Positions 38,682-50,691 of a stretch of 64,000 bases of DNA are shown one piece after another. The translations under genes and the position numbers were made by a program. Under the pieces are notes generated by a model. It had not been told where the DNA came from. It made no database searches and saw nothing but the letters and a program-made list of their open reading frames with translations. The stretch covers positions 1 to 64,000 of the forward strand of contig NZ_SDVA01000012.1 of the NCBI RefSeq assembly GCF_004153545.1, written 5' to 3'. Position 1 is the first letter of the stretch. The number at the start of each line of letters is the position of its first letter. Source of the DNA: Serinicoccus sediminis. Its GTDB lineage: Bacteria > Actinomycetota > Actinomycetes > Actinomycetales > Dermatophilaceae.

Positions 38682-39899
38682 GTGAGCGAGCAGACCCGCA
38701 TCAGCACCCGCATCGGATCCATCGCCGAGTCGGCCACCCTGGCCGTCGACGCCAAGGCCAAGGCCCTCAAGGCCCAGGGCCGGCCGGTCATCGGCTTCGG
38801 TGCCGGTGAGCCCGACTTCCCCACCCCGGACTACATCGTGCAGGCCGCCGTCGACGCCTGCTCCGACCCGGTCAACCACCGCTACTCCCCCGCCGGCGGC
38901 CTCGCCTCCCTCAAGGACGCGATCGTCGCCAAGACGCGCCGCGACTCGGGGTATGCCGTGGAGCCGGCGAACGTGCTCGTCACCAACGGCGGCAAGCAGG
39001 CGGTCTACAACACCTTCGCCGCGCTGCTGGACCCGGGCGACGAGGTCATCCTCCCCACCCCGTACTGGACGACCTACCCCGAGTCCATCCGGCTCGCCGG
39101 GGGCACCCCGGTCGAGGTCTTCGCCGGCGCCGACGCCGAGGCCGGGGCGTACCTCGTCACCGTCGAGCAGCTCGAGGCCGCGCGCACGGACCGCACCAAG
39201 GCGCTGCTCTTCTGCTCGCCCTCCAACCCCACCGGCGCCGTCTACCCGTCCGAGCAGGTGGAGGCGATCGGCCGCTGGGCCCTGGAGCACGGGATCTGGG
39301 TCGTCACCGACGAGATCTACGAGCACCTGCTCTACGACGGGGCGCAGGCGCCGTCGATGCCGGTGCTCGTCCCGGAGCTGGCCGACACCTGCGTCGTGCT
39401 CAACGGGGTGGCCAAGACGTACGCCATGACCGGATGGCGGGTCGGGTGGATGATCGGCCCGACCGACGTCGTCAAGGCCGCGACCAACCTGCAGAGCCAC
39501 GCGACGTCCAACGTCGCCAACGTCTCGCAGCGGGCCGCGATCGCCGCGCTGGAGGGCAGCCTGGGCGCGGTGGAGGAGATGAAGGTCGCCTTCGACCGGC
39601 GCCGTCGCCGCATGGTCGAGATGCTGAACGCGATCGACGGGGTCGAGTGCCCGGTGCCTCAGGGCGCGTTCTACGCCTACCCCTCGGTCGAAGGGGTGCT
39701 CGGCACGGAGATCCGCGGCCGCACGCCCCGCACGTCGGTGGAGCTGGCCGCGCTCATCCTCGAGGAGGTCGAGGTCGCGGTCGTGCCCGGTGAGGCGTTC
39801 GGCCCCAGCGGCTACCTGCGGCTGTCCTACGCGCTCGGCGACGAGGACCTCGAGGAGGGCGTGGGCCGCATCCAGGCACTGCTGGCCGAGGCCCGCTGA
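38682..39899 (+). CDS. Class I/II PLP-dependent aminotransferase, probably aspartate aminotransferase
   Basis: A 405-residue fold-type I aminotransferase. Lys245 in the [10 protein letters not shown] motif is the PLP-binding lysine; Asp210 (TDEIYEHL) contacts the pyridine nitrogen; SNPTG is at 181-185. Best matches in memory are actinobacterial AspC-type enzymes next to secE. The GTG at 38682 is preferred to the ATGs 3-4 codons upstream, because CATGAT seven nt before it looks like the -10 of a leaderless gene. Confidence 0.9.
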   Translation: MSEQTRISTRIGSIAESATLAVDAKAKALKAQGRPVIGFGAGEPDFPTPDYIVQAAVDACSDPVNHRYSPAGGLASLKDAIVAKTRRDSGYAVEPANVLVTNGGKQAVYNTFAALLDPGDEVILPTPYWTTYPESIRLAGGTPVEVFAGADAEAGAYLVTVEQLEAARTDRTKALLFCSPSNPTGAVYPSEQVEAIGRWALEHGIWVVTDEIYEHLLYDGAQAPSMPVLVPELADTCVVLNGVAKTYAMTGWRVGWMIGPTDVVKAATNLQSHATSNVANVSQRAAIAALEGSLGAVEEMKVAFDRRRRRMVEMLNAIDGVECPVPQGAFYAYPSVEGVLGTEIRGRTPRTSVELAALILEEVEVAVVPGEAFGPSGYLRLSYALGDEDLEEGVGRIQALLAEAR

Positions 39900-39965
39900 C
39901 CGCGGCCAGGTCGTCGGGGCCGCCCACCAGCACCGGGTGAGCGGCCACCGCCACCACACCGGCAG

Positions 39966-40006
39966 GACGACCGCCCGCACCCCGGCCGGGGGTGCGGGCG
40001 GTCGTC
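39966..40006. terminator. Bidirectional terminator between the aminotransferase gene and argG
   Basis: An 18-bp perfect stem (GACGACCGCCCGCACCCC at 39966-39983 with its complement at 39989-40006) and 5-nt loop sits between two convergent genes, 13 nt past the argG stop. It can serve both strands. Confidence 0.85.
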
Positions 40007-40019
40007 GCGTCCGGGCCCG

Positions 40020-42920
<2,901 letters not shown>

Positions 42921-42937
<17 letters not shown>

Positions 42938-43631
42938 GCTGGAAGCGCGCGAGCCGCCACCCCGCGGCCGCGACCCCCACCAAGAGCAGGACGACGGACG
43001 CGACGACGGCATACGTCGTGGACAGGTCGGACACCGGCAGGTCGACGTCGGCGGCCACCTCCCCCAGGCGCTCGGCGATCGCCCGCACGGAGACGTAGCG
43101 GAAGCCGTCGAGGAAGCGGCCGAGCAGGCTCTCCACCACGGTGACGTAGACGAGCCCGGCGATCATGCCGTGCCGTGTGGCGGCCGCGATCGCGCTGAAC
43201 AGCGCGGTGTAGAGCACGGCCCCGGCCACGCCCACGACGAGGGACACCACCACCCACCGGCCGCTCAGTCCGCCGGCCAGCGTGGCCCCGAGCAGCCCGG
43301 CGACCGCGGCCACCGCGGCGACCCCGGCGGCGACGACGAACTTGGAGGCAGCCACGGCATACCTGCTGACGGGGGTCGACAGGAGGTAGACCACCGAGCC
43401 GTCGTCGATCTCCGGGCCCAGCACGCCGTTGGCCGCGAGCAGCGCCACGAGCGGCACCACGAGGGCGATGCCGACCTCGACGACGACGGCGTTGGCCGAC
43501 ACCGGCTCCCCGGTCAGCGCGCGCAGCACCCCGGCGAGGGCGACGAGGAGCACCGGGAGGGCCAGGATGACCAGCCCGCGGCGCTGGCCGACGAGGGCCT
43601 GCAGGGCGAGGCGCATGATGGTGAGATTCAT
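42921..43631 (-). CDS. ABC-2 type permease
   Basis: A 236-residue membrane protein with six predicted segments and the LGPEIDDGSVVYLLSTPVSR region typical of ABC-2 exporters. Partner of the ATPase immediately upstream, whose stop it overlaps (ATGA). Substrate unknown; drug, peptide or lipid export are all possible. Confidence 0.85.
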
Positions 43632-44551
43632 GACTGCACCAGGTAGGTGAACACCGACTCCAGGCTCTCGTCCGAGGGCGCGAGCTCGCGCACCGTGATG
43701 CCGGCCGACCGCGCCAGCCGGGGCAGCGCCAGGGTGAACTGGCCCATGTCGGTCACCTCCACCGTGATCGCCTCACCGGTCCCGACCCGGCCGAGCGCCA
43801 CCGAGCGCACCCCGGTGAGGCCCATGAGCAGCGCGGCGAGGCCCCGGTCGTCGGTGGAGCGGACGACGTAGTGGCTGGGGCGGTCGGTCATGAGCCGCCG
43901 GATGGCGCCGAAGTCGCCGCTGGCCGCGTGCCGCCCGGAGACCACGACCTCGATCTGCCGGGCGATCTGCTCGACCTCCTCGAGGATGTGGCTGGAGAAG
44001 AGCACGGTGCGGCCCTGCTCCCCCATCCGGGTCAGCAGCTCCATGAGGTGCATGCGCTGCCGGGGGTCGACGCCGTTGAACGGCTCGTCCAGCAGCAGCA
44101 CCGTGGGGTCGTGGACCAGGGCGGAGGCGAGCTTGGCGCGCTGCCGCATGCCCTTGGAGAAGGTGCTGATCGGCCGGTCCGCGGCGTCGACGAGGTCGAC
44201 CTCGGCCAGCGCCCGCGCCGTGGCGGCGCGGGGGTCGGAGAGCCGGTGCAGCTCGGCGGACGCCTGCACGAAGGCGCGCCCGGTGAGGTAGGAGAAGCTC
44301 ACCTCGCGCTCGGGCACCAGGCCGAGCTCCCGGTATGCCTCCACGTTGCGCCACACGGGCGCCTCGCCCAGCCGGATGTCCCCGGCGGAGGGGGCCAGGA
44401 AGCCGGCCATCATGGCGATGAGGGTGGACTTGCCTGCCCCGTTGGGGCCGAGCAGGCCGGTGACGCCCGGACGGATCGACATGGTGACGTCGTTGACGGC
44501 GACGACGTTGCCGTACCAGCGGGAGACGCCACTGAGGGTGAGGTCGGTCAT
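43628..44551 (-). CDS. ABC transporter ATP-binding protein
   Basis: A 307-residue ATPase. Walker A GPNGAGKST at about 36-44, signature FSKGMRQRAKLA, Walker B VLLLDEPFNGVD, switch His in LFSSHIL. A C-terminal domain of about 90 residues follows, as in DrrA/CcmA-type exporters. Start overlaps the preceding permease stop (TGATG). Confidence 0.92.
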   Translation of the reverse strand: MTDLTLSGVSRWYGNVVAVNDVTMSIRPGVTGLLGPNGAGKSTLIAMMAGFLAPSAGDIRLGEAPVWRNVEAYRELGLVPEREVSFSYLTGRAFVQASAELHRLSDPRAATARALAEVDLVDAADRPISTFSKGMRQRAKLASALVHDPTVLLLDEPFNGVDPRQRMHLMELLTRMGEQGRTVLFSSHILEEVEQIARQIEVVVSGRHAASGDFGAIRRLMTDRPSHYVVRSTDDRGLAALLMGLTGVRSVALGRVGTGEAITVEVTDMGQFTLALPRLARSAGITVRELAPSDESLESVFTYLVQS

Positions 44552-45435
44552 CACGCCCCCTTGCTGCGGTAGCGACGGACCAGCAGGGCCATCCCGAGGA
44601 ACATGAGGACCAGGGCCGCGCCGAGGAGGAGCAGACCGGTCGCCACGGTGTCGGCCGGGGCGGGGAACTGGGTGGAGGCGTCGCCGAGGGCCACCTGGAC
44701 CGAGTCGACGAGGACGAACGGGGACAGCAGCGCCGCCCAGTGCGCCAGCGTGGTGGCGCCCTCGGTGTCGGCGACCTCCTGCAGCCCGGCCGTGACCCCC
44801 AGCCCGACCAGCAGCACCATGATGGAGCCGGCGATGGCGAGCCCCCGGCGCAGCGTCCACGACGCCACGAGGGAGGACACCGTGGCGACCAGCATGGCGA
44901 GCAGCACGGCCCCGGCGAGCGCGACCGCGACCCGCGGCAGCTCCTCCCGCAGGCTGGCCCCGGCGGCGAGCCCGCCGATGAAGAGCACGAGCAGCGGGGT
45001 GAGCACGAAGGCGAGGATGGCCAGCACCAGGGAGGCCCAGCGGGTCAGCGCGAAGGCCGTGGCCCCGAGCGGCCGGGCGAGGTAGAGGCTGATGACGCCG
45101 GAGCGCAGGTCGCGGCTGAACAGCACGGGCGCCTGCGCGGCGACGAAGAGCACGACCAGGAAGGAGGAGCCGGCGTTGTAGGCGGAGTAGTTGAGCAGGT
45201 CCGCCGAGAGTCCGATGAGGCTCATGATCCCGACCTGGATGACGGCGGGGACCAGGGTCATGCCGAGGAGCGCGAACGGCAGCACCTTGGCCTTGCCGGA
45301 CCGGCCGAACCCGAAGACGGCCAGCACCCCGGAGAGCAGCAGCGCGCGGATGATGCCGGCGCGGGTGGTGCGGGCACCGGCATACCGGCGGTAGCCGATG
45401 TCGTGGATGACCCCGGTGCTGTCCTGGGCGCTCAT
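44551..45435 (-). CDS. ABC-2 type permease (second)
   Basis: A 294-residue membrane protein with six or seven hydrophobic segments; DLRSGVISLYLARPLG is the ABC-2 permease hallmark region. It overlaps the upstream ATPase gene (ATGA) and the downstream one (TGATG), placing four genes in one coupled operon. Confidence 0.85.
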   Translation of the reverse strand: MSAQDSTGVIHDIGYRRYAGARTTRAGIIRALLLSGVLAVFGFGRSGKAKVLPFALLGMTLVPAVIQVGIMSLIGLSADLLNYSAYNAGSSFLVVLFVAAQAPVLFSRDLRSGVISLYLARPLGATAFALTRWASLVLAILAFVLTPLLVLFIGGLAAGASLREELPRVAVALAGAVLLAMLVATVSSLVASWTLRRGLAIAGSIMVLLVGLGVTAGLQEVADTEGATTLAHWAALLSPFVLVDSVQVALGDASTQFPAPADTVATGLLLLGAALVLMFLGMALLVRRYRSKGA

Positions 45436-46424
45436 GCGGGCACCTCGTCCCGGAAGACGTCCTCGAGGCGGCCGGTGCGCGCCTGGATGCGCACGAGACC
45501 GAGGTCGAGGTCGGCCGCGGTGTCCCGGACCAGGTCGCGCAGCCGGTCGTGCGCCGCCGCTGCCGCGTCCTGACCGTCCGCCGCCGCTACGGGGTCGTCG
45601 CCCGAGCTGGGGCCGTCCACCGTGAGGGGGTCGATCTCGATGAGGCTGCCCTGCGGGCGGCAGGTGAGCCCGCGTGCCGCGAGCGCCTCCCCCATACGTC
45701 GCTGGGCATCCCCCTCGCCGGTGACCTCGACGAGCACCGTGCCCGTGTCGGCGAGGAAGGTGCGGGTCGCCTCGGAGCGCAGCAGCTGACCGCCGTCGAG
45801 GACGACGACGTGGTCGCTGATCCGCTCGAGCTCACCGAGCAGGTGGGAGGTGACGAGGACCGGAATGCCGAAGTCGTGCCCGATGCGCTGCACGAGCGCC
45901 AGCATGTCGTCCCGCGCGGCCGGGTCCAGCCCGTTGGTGGGCTCGTCGAGCATGACCAGCTCGGGGTCGTGCACCAGGGCCTGAGCGAGCTTGGCCCGCT
46001 GCTTCATCCCGGTCGAGTAGCCGCCCATGAGGCGGTACCTCTCCTCGGCGAGCCCCACGTGGCGCAGCACGTCGGCGGCCCGCTCGCGCGCCGGTGCGGG
46101 AGGCAGCCCCGACATGCGGCCCATGTGGACCACGAAGTCGATGCAGCGCATGTCGGGGGGCAGGCAGTCGTGCTCGGGCATGTAGCCGACGGCGCGGCGG
46201 ATCTGCTCCCCCGCCCTGCCGATGTCGTGGCCCAGCACGGTCGCCGACCCGGACGTCGGGGCGAGCAGTCCGAGAAGGAGCTTGATGAGCGTCGACTTGC
46301 CCGCGCCGTTCGCCCCGACGAGGCCGGTAACCCCGTCGCCGACCTCGATGGTGAGGTCGGCGAGCGCGGGCGCCTGCACGGAGCCGTAACGCTTGGTCAG
46401 CCCCTGCGTCTCGATCACGGTCAC
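45432..46424 (-). CDS. ABC transporter ATP-binding protein (second)
   Basis: A 330-residue ATPase. Walker A GANGAGKST, signature YSTGMKQRAKLA, Walker B LVMLDEPTNGLD, switch VLVTSHLL. The C-terminal part has an acidic, Ala-rich insertion (about 275-300). The GTG at 46424 is chosen because TACAGT ends seven nt upstream, consistent with a leaderless mRNA, and VTVIETQGLTKRYG suits the family. First gene of the operon. Confidence 0.9.
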   Translation of the reverse strand: MTVIETQGLTKRYGSVQAPALADLTIEVGDGVTGLVGANGAGKSTLIKLLLGLLAPTSGSATVLGHDIGRAGEQIRRAVGYMPEHDCLPPDMRCIDFVVHMGRMSGLPPAPARERAADVLRHVGLAEERYRLMGGYSTGMKQRAKLAQALVHDPELVMLDEPTNGLDPAARDDMLALVQRIGHDFGIPVLVTSHLLGELERISDHVVVLDGGQLLRSEATRTFLADTGTVLVEVTGEGDAQRRMGEALAARGLTCRPQGSLIEIDPLTVDGPSSGDDPVAAADGQDAAAAAHDRLRDLVRDTAADLDLGLVRIQARTGRLEDVFRDEVPA

Positions 46425-46489
46425 GCCGACGACTGTAGCGAGGCGCGGCGGCCCCACCCAGGGGGACACCCCCCGTCTAGGCTGGGGGG
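46425..46489. promoter_or_regulatory. Divergent leaderless-type promoters (ABC operon / ADA-like gene)
   Basis: Only 65 bp separate the two starts. Minus strand: -10 TACAGT (46437-46432) seven nt before GTG. Plus strand: -10 TAGGCT (46478-46483) six nt before ATG. Neither has a convincing -35 or a ribosome-binding site at the right distance. Confidence 0.5.
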
Positions 46490-47536
46490 ATGCCTGGACG
46501 CACGCGCTCGCTGCTGGCGCTGCCCAAGGCCCACCTGCACCTGCACTTCACCGGCTCGATGCGGGTGGACACGGTGCGCGAGCTCGCGGACAAGCACGGC
46601 CTGCGGCTGCCGCACGCGCTCCTGAGCCGGTGGCCGCCGCGCCTGTCGGGTCTGGACGAGCGCGGGTGGTTCCGGTTCCAGCGTCTCTACGACGCCGCCC
46701 GGGCGGTGGTGCGGGACGAGGCGGACATGCGTCGCATCGTCCGCGAGGCGGCGCAGGACGACGCCGCCGAGGGGTCGCGGTGGCTGGAGATCCAGATCGA
46801 CCCCACGTCCTACGCACCGTTCGTCGGCGGGCTGACCCCGGCCCTGGAGATCGTGCTGGACGAGGCGCGGGCGGTCTCGACGGTGGGCGGGACCCAGGTG
46901 GCGGTCGTCGTCGCGGCGTCCCGGATGCGGCACCCCCTGGACGCCAGGGCGCTCGCCCGGCTGGCGGCCAAGCACGCGGGCGAGACCGCGGGCACGGTCG
47001 TCGGCTTCGGTCTGTCGAACGACGAGCGCCGCGGCTGGACGGGCGACTTCGAGCCGGCCTTCCGCATCGCGGCCAAGGCGGGGCTGGCCAGCGTCCCGCA
47101 CGCGGGCGAGCTGCTCGGGGCCGATCACGTCGCCGTGGCCCTCGACCACCTGCTGCCGGACCGGCTGGGCCACGGCATCCGTGCCGTCGAGGACGAGGCC
47201 GTCCTCGCGCGGGTCGTCGAGGAGCAGGTGACCCTCGAGGTGTGCCCGGGCAGCAACGTCGCGCTCGGCGTCTACGGGGACCTGGGTGCAGTGCCCCTCC
47301 CCCGGCTGCTGGAGGTCGGGGCCCGCGTCGCGCTCGGCGCGGACGACCCGCTGCTCTTCGGCAGCCGCCTGGCCGACCAGTACGTCTCCGCCCGCCTCGA
47401 CCACGGGCTGGACGACGACGCCCTGGCCAGGCTGGCGCGTGGCTCCATCGAGGGCTCGGTGGCGGCGCCCTCCACGAAGCGTCAGCTCCTCGCCGAGGTC
47501 GACGCCTGGCTCGACACCCCCGCACCCCCGCCCTGA
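46490..47536 (+). CDS. Adenosine deaminase-family metal-dependent hydrolase
   Basis: A 348-residue TIM-barrel deaminase. The metal and catalytic set is visible: H15/H17 in AHLHLHFTGS, His204 and Glu207 in PHAGE, a DRLGHG segment, and Asp285/Asp286 in GADDP. In true adenosine deaminases the first motif is usually HLDGS and the last NTDDP, so FTGS and GADDP differ and the substrate (adenosine, adenine or other purine) is uncertain. Confidence 0.85.
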   Translation: MPGRTRSLLALPKAHLHLHFTGSMRVDTVRELADKHGLRLPHALLSRWPPRLSGLDERGWFRFQRLYDAARAVVRDEADMRRIVREAAQDDAAEGSRWLEIQIDPTSYAPFVGGLTPALEIVLDEARAVSTVGGTQVAVVVAASRMRHPLDARALARLAAKHAGETAGTVVGFGLSNDERRGWTGDFEPAFRIAAKAGLASVPHAGELLGADHVAVALDHLLPDRLGHGIRAVEDEAVLARVVEEQVTLEVCPGSNVALGVYGDLGAVPLPRLLEVGARVALGADDPLLFGSRLADQYVSARLDHGLDDDALARLARGSIEGSVAAPSTKRQLLAEVDAWLDTPAPPP

Positions 47537-47610
47537 CTCTCTCCTCTTCCTACGGCGTCAGCCCGGACGAGAGCGTCGCCGCCGTGGCCTGGCCGCCACT
47601 GCCCGATCTG

Positions 47611-47773
47611 GCCGGAGACGTCACACTGAGTCGTCTGCTGAATCAGCCCGCGGCTGAGTCTCCCGGTGACTCACTGGCGACCTGAGTCACCTACTCCCTC
47701 AGATCGCCACTGAGTCACGTCACGCCTCAGCGGCGGGCTGATCCGATGGGGGACTCAGTGTGACGTCTCGGGC
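47611..47773. repeat. Nested 163-bp foldback built from TGA(G/C)TCA-like words
   Basis: Three concentric inverted repeats: 47611-47632 with 47752-47773 (21 of 22 bp, 18 perfect), 47642-47658 with 47726-47742 (16 of 17) and 47666-47680 with 47704-47718 (14 of 15), plus CTGAG/CTCAG at 47682-47686/47698-47702. About 56 bp could pair. Seven GANTC sites lie inside. It sits in the 376-bp gap between the ADA-like and XRE genes. It could be a terminator, structured RNA, operator array or MITE-like element; no target-site duplication was seen. Confidence 0.8.
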
Positions 47774-47912
47774 GACATATGGTGCCGGTATGACACTGGT
47801 CCACACACCCGTCGGTCGTGCTGGGTTGTCCACAGGGTGTCGTCCGAGGGGTGACGGCGCGTGCGGGGCGGGTCAGGGTGGTCCCAGGACACATCGGGCG
47901 GGAGGCTCAGTG
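47774..47912 (+). other. Gene-free leader of the XRE gene with one DnaA-box-like site
   Basis: No open frame with support. TTGTCCACA at 47825-47833 matches the high-GC DnaA-box consensus, but only one copy is present, so it is not an origin. A GGAGG box at 47901-47905 serves the XRE start. Confidence 0.5.
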
Positions 47913-48473
47913 GTGAGCGAGGACATGGGCGGGTCGGGACCGGGCCGGGACGCGGGCGAGGAGGACCCCCTCGGCCCCCACCGGGACCGGGATGCGCCGG
48001 AGCCGCGACTGCCGGGCGCGGCTGAGCAGGTGGGGCTGGCGCTGCGCGCGTTCCGGCGGGCGGAAGGGTGGAGCCAGCGGGCGTTGGCAGACAGCTGGGG
48101 CGTGCACCAGACCCTGGTCGCCCGCGCTGAACGGCATGCCGGCGAGCTCAGCCTCGACCTGACCCTGGAGCTGCTCCGCCGGGCCGGCGTGAGCCTGGCG
48201 GTGGTGGGACCAGACGGTATGCCGGTGGCCGGCTGGGAGGAGACGGACCTCGTGGCGACGGACCGGTCCGGGCGCCGCTTCCCCGCCCATCGGGTCGTGC
48301 GCCCCAGCGCGAACGGGCCGACGTGGTGGTGGTTCCACGACTACTTCGGTCGACGGAGCTCGGGTCCTCGACCGCGGTGGACGGCGGAGGGCTTCGACAT
48401 ACCGCCGGGGACGCGCTACGGCAGGACGCCCCGGCCGTTCGCCCCGGGCGAGGAACCCCGGTGGCCCGCCTAG
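47913..48473 (+). CDS. XRE-family helix-turn-helix protein
   Basis: A 186-residue protein. Residues about 47-95 form a lambda-repressor-like HTH (RRAEGWSQRALADSWGVHQTLVARAE). The C-terminal half has DRSGRRFPAHRVVR and PTWWWFHDYFG, a Trp-rich domain seen in actinobacterial proteins of unknown role. N-terminal 35 residues are low complexity. The GTG at 47913 has GGAGG seven nt upstream. It could bind the foldback just upstream (inference). Confidence 0.75.
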   Translation: MSEDMGGSGPGRDAGEEDPLGPHRDRDAPEPRLPGAAEQVGLALRAFRRAEGWSQRALADSWGVHQTLVARAERHAGELSLDLTLELLRRAGVSLAVVGPDGMPVAGWEETDLVATDRSGRRFPAHRVVRPSANGPTWWWFHDYFGRRSSGPRPRWTAEGFDIPPGTRYGRTPRPFAPGEEPRWPA

Positions 48474-48489
48474 GCGATCAGCCTGTCGG

Positions 48490-48915
48490 TCATCCCTGGT
48501 CGATACGCAGCGGCGGGTATCCCTGCGGTTCGTCGGTGGTCAGCGGCTGGGTCAGGGTGAACGTGCCCTGCTCGCCACCCCCGGGCGAGTAGGTCCCGAC
48601 CCCGAAGTAGGTCTGGTCGGTCCACCGGACCTCACCCTGCTGCCGAGCCTCGACGTCGTCCCAGGAGAACTCCCCCGCCAGCACCGGCCCGCGGCACTGC
48701 GGGGGCATGGACTCAGCGACCGGGCCGACGCAGAACTCCGCGGGTGCATCGGCGAACGCCTGCATGACGATACCGACGCCGACGACCTCCTGGGCGGCGG
48801 GCGCCGGGTCCGAGGGCTGCGGCGGCGAGCCGCCGGAGGGTGCGGCCTCCCCCGCCCCGCACGCCGACACCACGAGCGCGACCACGAGGAGGGCGGACTG
48901 GCGCGGAAGTCTCAT
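48490..48915 (-). CDS. Putative lipoprotein
   Basis: A 141-residue protein with a short signal peptide and lipobox LVVSAC, Cys19 being the lipidation site. A Pro/Ser/Gly linker (about 21-40) precedes a small domain with two further cysteines (FCVG, PQCRG), perhaps a disulfide. No family recognised. AGGA precedes the ATG. Convergent with the XRE gene, 16 bp apart. Confidence 0.7.
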   Translation of the reverse strand: MRLPRQSALLVVALVVSACGAGEAAPSGGSPPQPSDPAPAAQEVVGVGIVMQAFADAPAEFCVGPVAESMPPQCRGPVLAGEFSWDDVEARQQGEVRWTDQTYFGVGTYSPGGGEQGTFTLTQPLTTDEPQGYPPLRIDQG

Positions 48916-49111
48916 GGGGTCATCCTGGCGCGCCGCGCCGGACGACGCATCCGCGTGGACCAGGCCCCCCCCCGGGGGGGGTAGGGCCGTGGGCTGAAGG
49001 CGAGGACCGGGGACCAGGTGCAGGGGCCAGGGGGCGGAGGCGAGGACCGGGGGACCGGGGACGCGGGCGGCCGAGGGGCCGAGGGGCCGGTCGACGGGTG
49101 GCCCGGTGCAC
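48916..49111. repeat. GC-homopolymer and repeat-rich spacer after murB
   Basis: Contains a C9 run (48965-48973) directly followed by G8 (48974-48981), a self-complementary tract, and two copies of GGCGAGGACCGGGG near 48999 and 49039 with further ACCGGGGAC-type words. No gene. It may act as the murB terminator and is prone to slippage and to sequencing error. Confidence 0.6.
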
Positions 49112-50290
49112 CTAGAGCGAGAGCCCCACCAGCACCGGCTCGTTGACCAGCCGTACCCCGAGCGTCTGCTCGACCCCGTCGCGGACCTCGCGAGCGACCT
49201 CCAGGACGTCGGAGGCCCGGGCGGACCCGCGGTTGGTGACGGCCAGCGTGTGCTTGGTCGACAGCCCGGCGGGTCGCCCGCTGAGCGACCCGAACCCCCG
49301 GCCGAAGCCGGCGTGCTCGATCAGCCACGCGGCCGACGTCTTGACCAGGTCCTCGCGGTCCGTCGGGTAGCACGGCGGGAGCGCCGAGCGCCGGTCCTGG
49401 CCCAGGCTCTCCTCCGCTCGCAGTCGCACCTGCTCCAGCTGCTCGCGCGGCAGCATCGGGTTGGTGAAGAAGGACCCGCACGACCAGGTGTCGTGGTCCT
49501 GCGGGTCGAGGACCATGCCGCGGCGGCGGCGCTGCTCCAGCACCGCCTCCCGTGCCTCCTCCAGCGGCACCCGCGCGCCCAGCTCCACCCCGAGGCCGTC
49601 GGCGAGCGCGGCATACCCGATCGGCTGCGACAGCTCGGTGGGGCGCAGCGAGAAGGTGACCGTGAGCACCACGTGGCGCGGGGTCACCGTGCCCGGCGCC
49701 GCGTCCGGCCCGACCATGGACTCCTTGAGCACCGAGTGCCGGTAGGCGAAGCCGAGGTCGCTCGCGAACATCGTGCGGACCCGCTGCTCGACCCGGTCCC
49801 AGACCCGCACCTGCGCCACCGTCTGCGCGACCTCCTGCCCGTAGGCACCGACGTTCTGCACCGGGGTCGCGCCGGTCGACCCCGGGATGCCCGAGAGCGC
49901 CTCGATGCCCGACCACCCCTGCGCGCAGGCCTGCGCGACCAGCTGGTCCCAGTCCTCACCGGCGGCGACGGTCACGCTGACCCCGCCGCAGGCAGAGTCG
50001 TGCGGCACCTCGACCCCCCGGGTGCGCACCAGGACGACGGTGCCGGGGAAGCCCTCGTCCGCGACCACGAGGTTGGACCCGCCGCCGACGACGAGCAGCG
50101 GCTCCCCGGCGTCGTCGCACGCGCGCAGGGCGTCGATGAGCTCGGTCTCGGTGCGGGCGGTGACGAGCCGCCGCGGCGCCCCACCGACCCGCATGGTCGT
50201 CAGCTCGGCGAGGGTCGTGCCCGACACGGCCGGCTCGTCCAGGGCCGGGGCGGACCCGGCCTCGACACCCCCGCGCTCCGGCGCGCTCAC
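49112..50290 (-). CDS. murB: UDP-N-acetylenolpyruvoylglucosamine reductase MurB
   Basis: A 392-residue FAD/NADPH enzyme completing UDP-MurNAc synthesis for peptidoglycan. FAD-binding segments VVGGGSNLVV and ALSGIPGSTGATPVQNVGAYGQE are clear; the catalytic serine is in CGSFFTNP. It has the longer type I C-terminus. The GTG at 50290 overlaps the hadB-like stop (GTGA). Confidence 0.96.
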   Translation of the reverse strand: MSAPERGGVEAGSAPALDEPAVSGTTLAELTTMRVGGAPRRLVTARTETELIDALRACDDAGEPLLVVGGGSNLVVADEGFPGTVVLVRTRGVEVPHDSACGGVSVTVAAGEDWDQLVAQACAQGWSGIEALSGIPGSTGATPVQNVGAYGQEVAQTVAQVRVWDRVEQRVRTMFASDLGFAYRHSVLKESMVGPDAAPGTVTPRHVVLTVTFSLRPTELSQPIGYAALADGLGVELGARVPLEEAREAVLEQRRRRGMVLDPQDHDTWSCGSFFTNPMLPREQLEQVRLRAEESLGQDRRSALPPCYPTDREDLVKTSAAWLIEHAGFGRGFGSLSGRPAGLSTKHTLAVTNRGSARASDVLEVAREVRDGVEQTLGVRLVNEPVLVGLSL

Positions 50291-50691
50291 GCCGTCGCCC
50301 CGGGCAGGCGGACCACGGCCTGGCAGCGCCCGAGCACCTTCTCCCCCTGGCAGGTCGCGGTCAGCTCCAGCGTCTGGGTGCCGGCGGCCTCGTCGACCTT
50401 CTTGACCACCCCGGTGACCTGCACCTCGACCGTCTCACCCTCGGGCACGACGACCATGCCGGTGAACCGGGTCTGGCAGGACAGGATGCGCCCCGGGTCC
50501 CCACCGACGTAGTCGGTGACGGCCTCCAGCGCAGCCCCCATGGTCCACATGCCGTGCGCGATGACGTCCGGGAGCCCGACCTCGCGCGCCACGTCCGCGT
50601 CCTGGTGGATGGGGTTCTGGTCGCCCGAGGCCTCGGCATACGCCACCAGCCGGGCGCGGTCGACCGTCACGGTGCGGGTGAGGTCGCTCAT
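50287..50691 (-). CDS. MaoC-family (R)-hydratase, HadB-like
   Basis: A 134-residue single hot-dog dehydratase. The hydratase-2 dyad is Asp24 and His29 (SGDQNPIH), followed by GLPDVIAHGMW. In mycobacteria HadB pairs with HadA to dehydrate beta-hydroxyacyl-ACP; the neighbouring gene is the likely partner. ATG shares a base with the hadA-like stop. Confidence 0.88.
   Translation of the reverse strand: MSDLTRTVTVDRARLVAYAEASGDQNPIHQDADVAREVGLPDVIAHGMWTMGAALEAVTDYVGGDPGRILSCQTRFTGMVVVPEGETVEVQVTGVVKKVDEAAGTQTLELTATCQGEKVLGRCQAVVRLPGATA

Noticed and set aside
47611-47773. CRISPR array or phage attachment site at the foldback
   Set aside because: Repeats are nested inverted arms, not direct repeats with unique spacers, and no cas or integrase gene is near.
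47825-47833. DnaA-box-like TTGTCCACA as evidence of oriC
   Set aside because: Only one good copy, no AT-rich region and no dnaA, dnaN or rpmH nearby.
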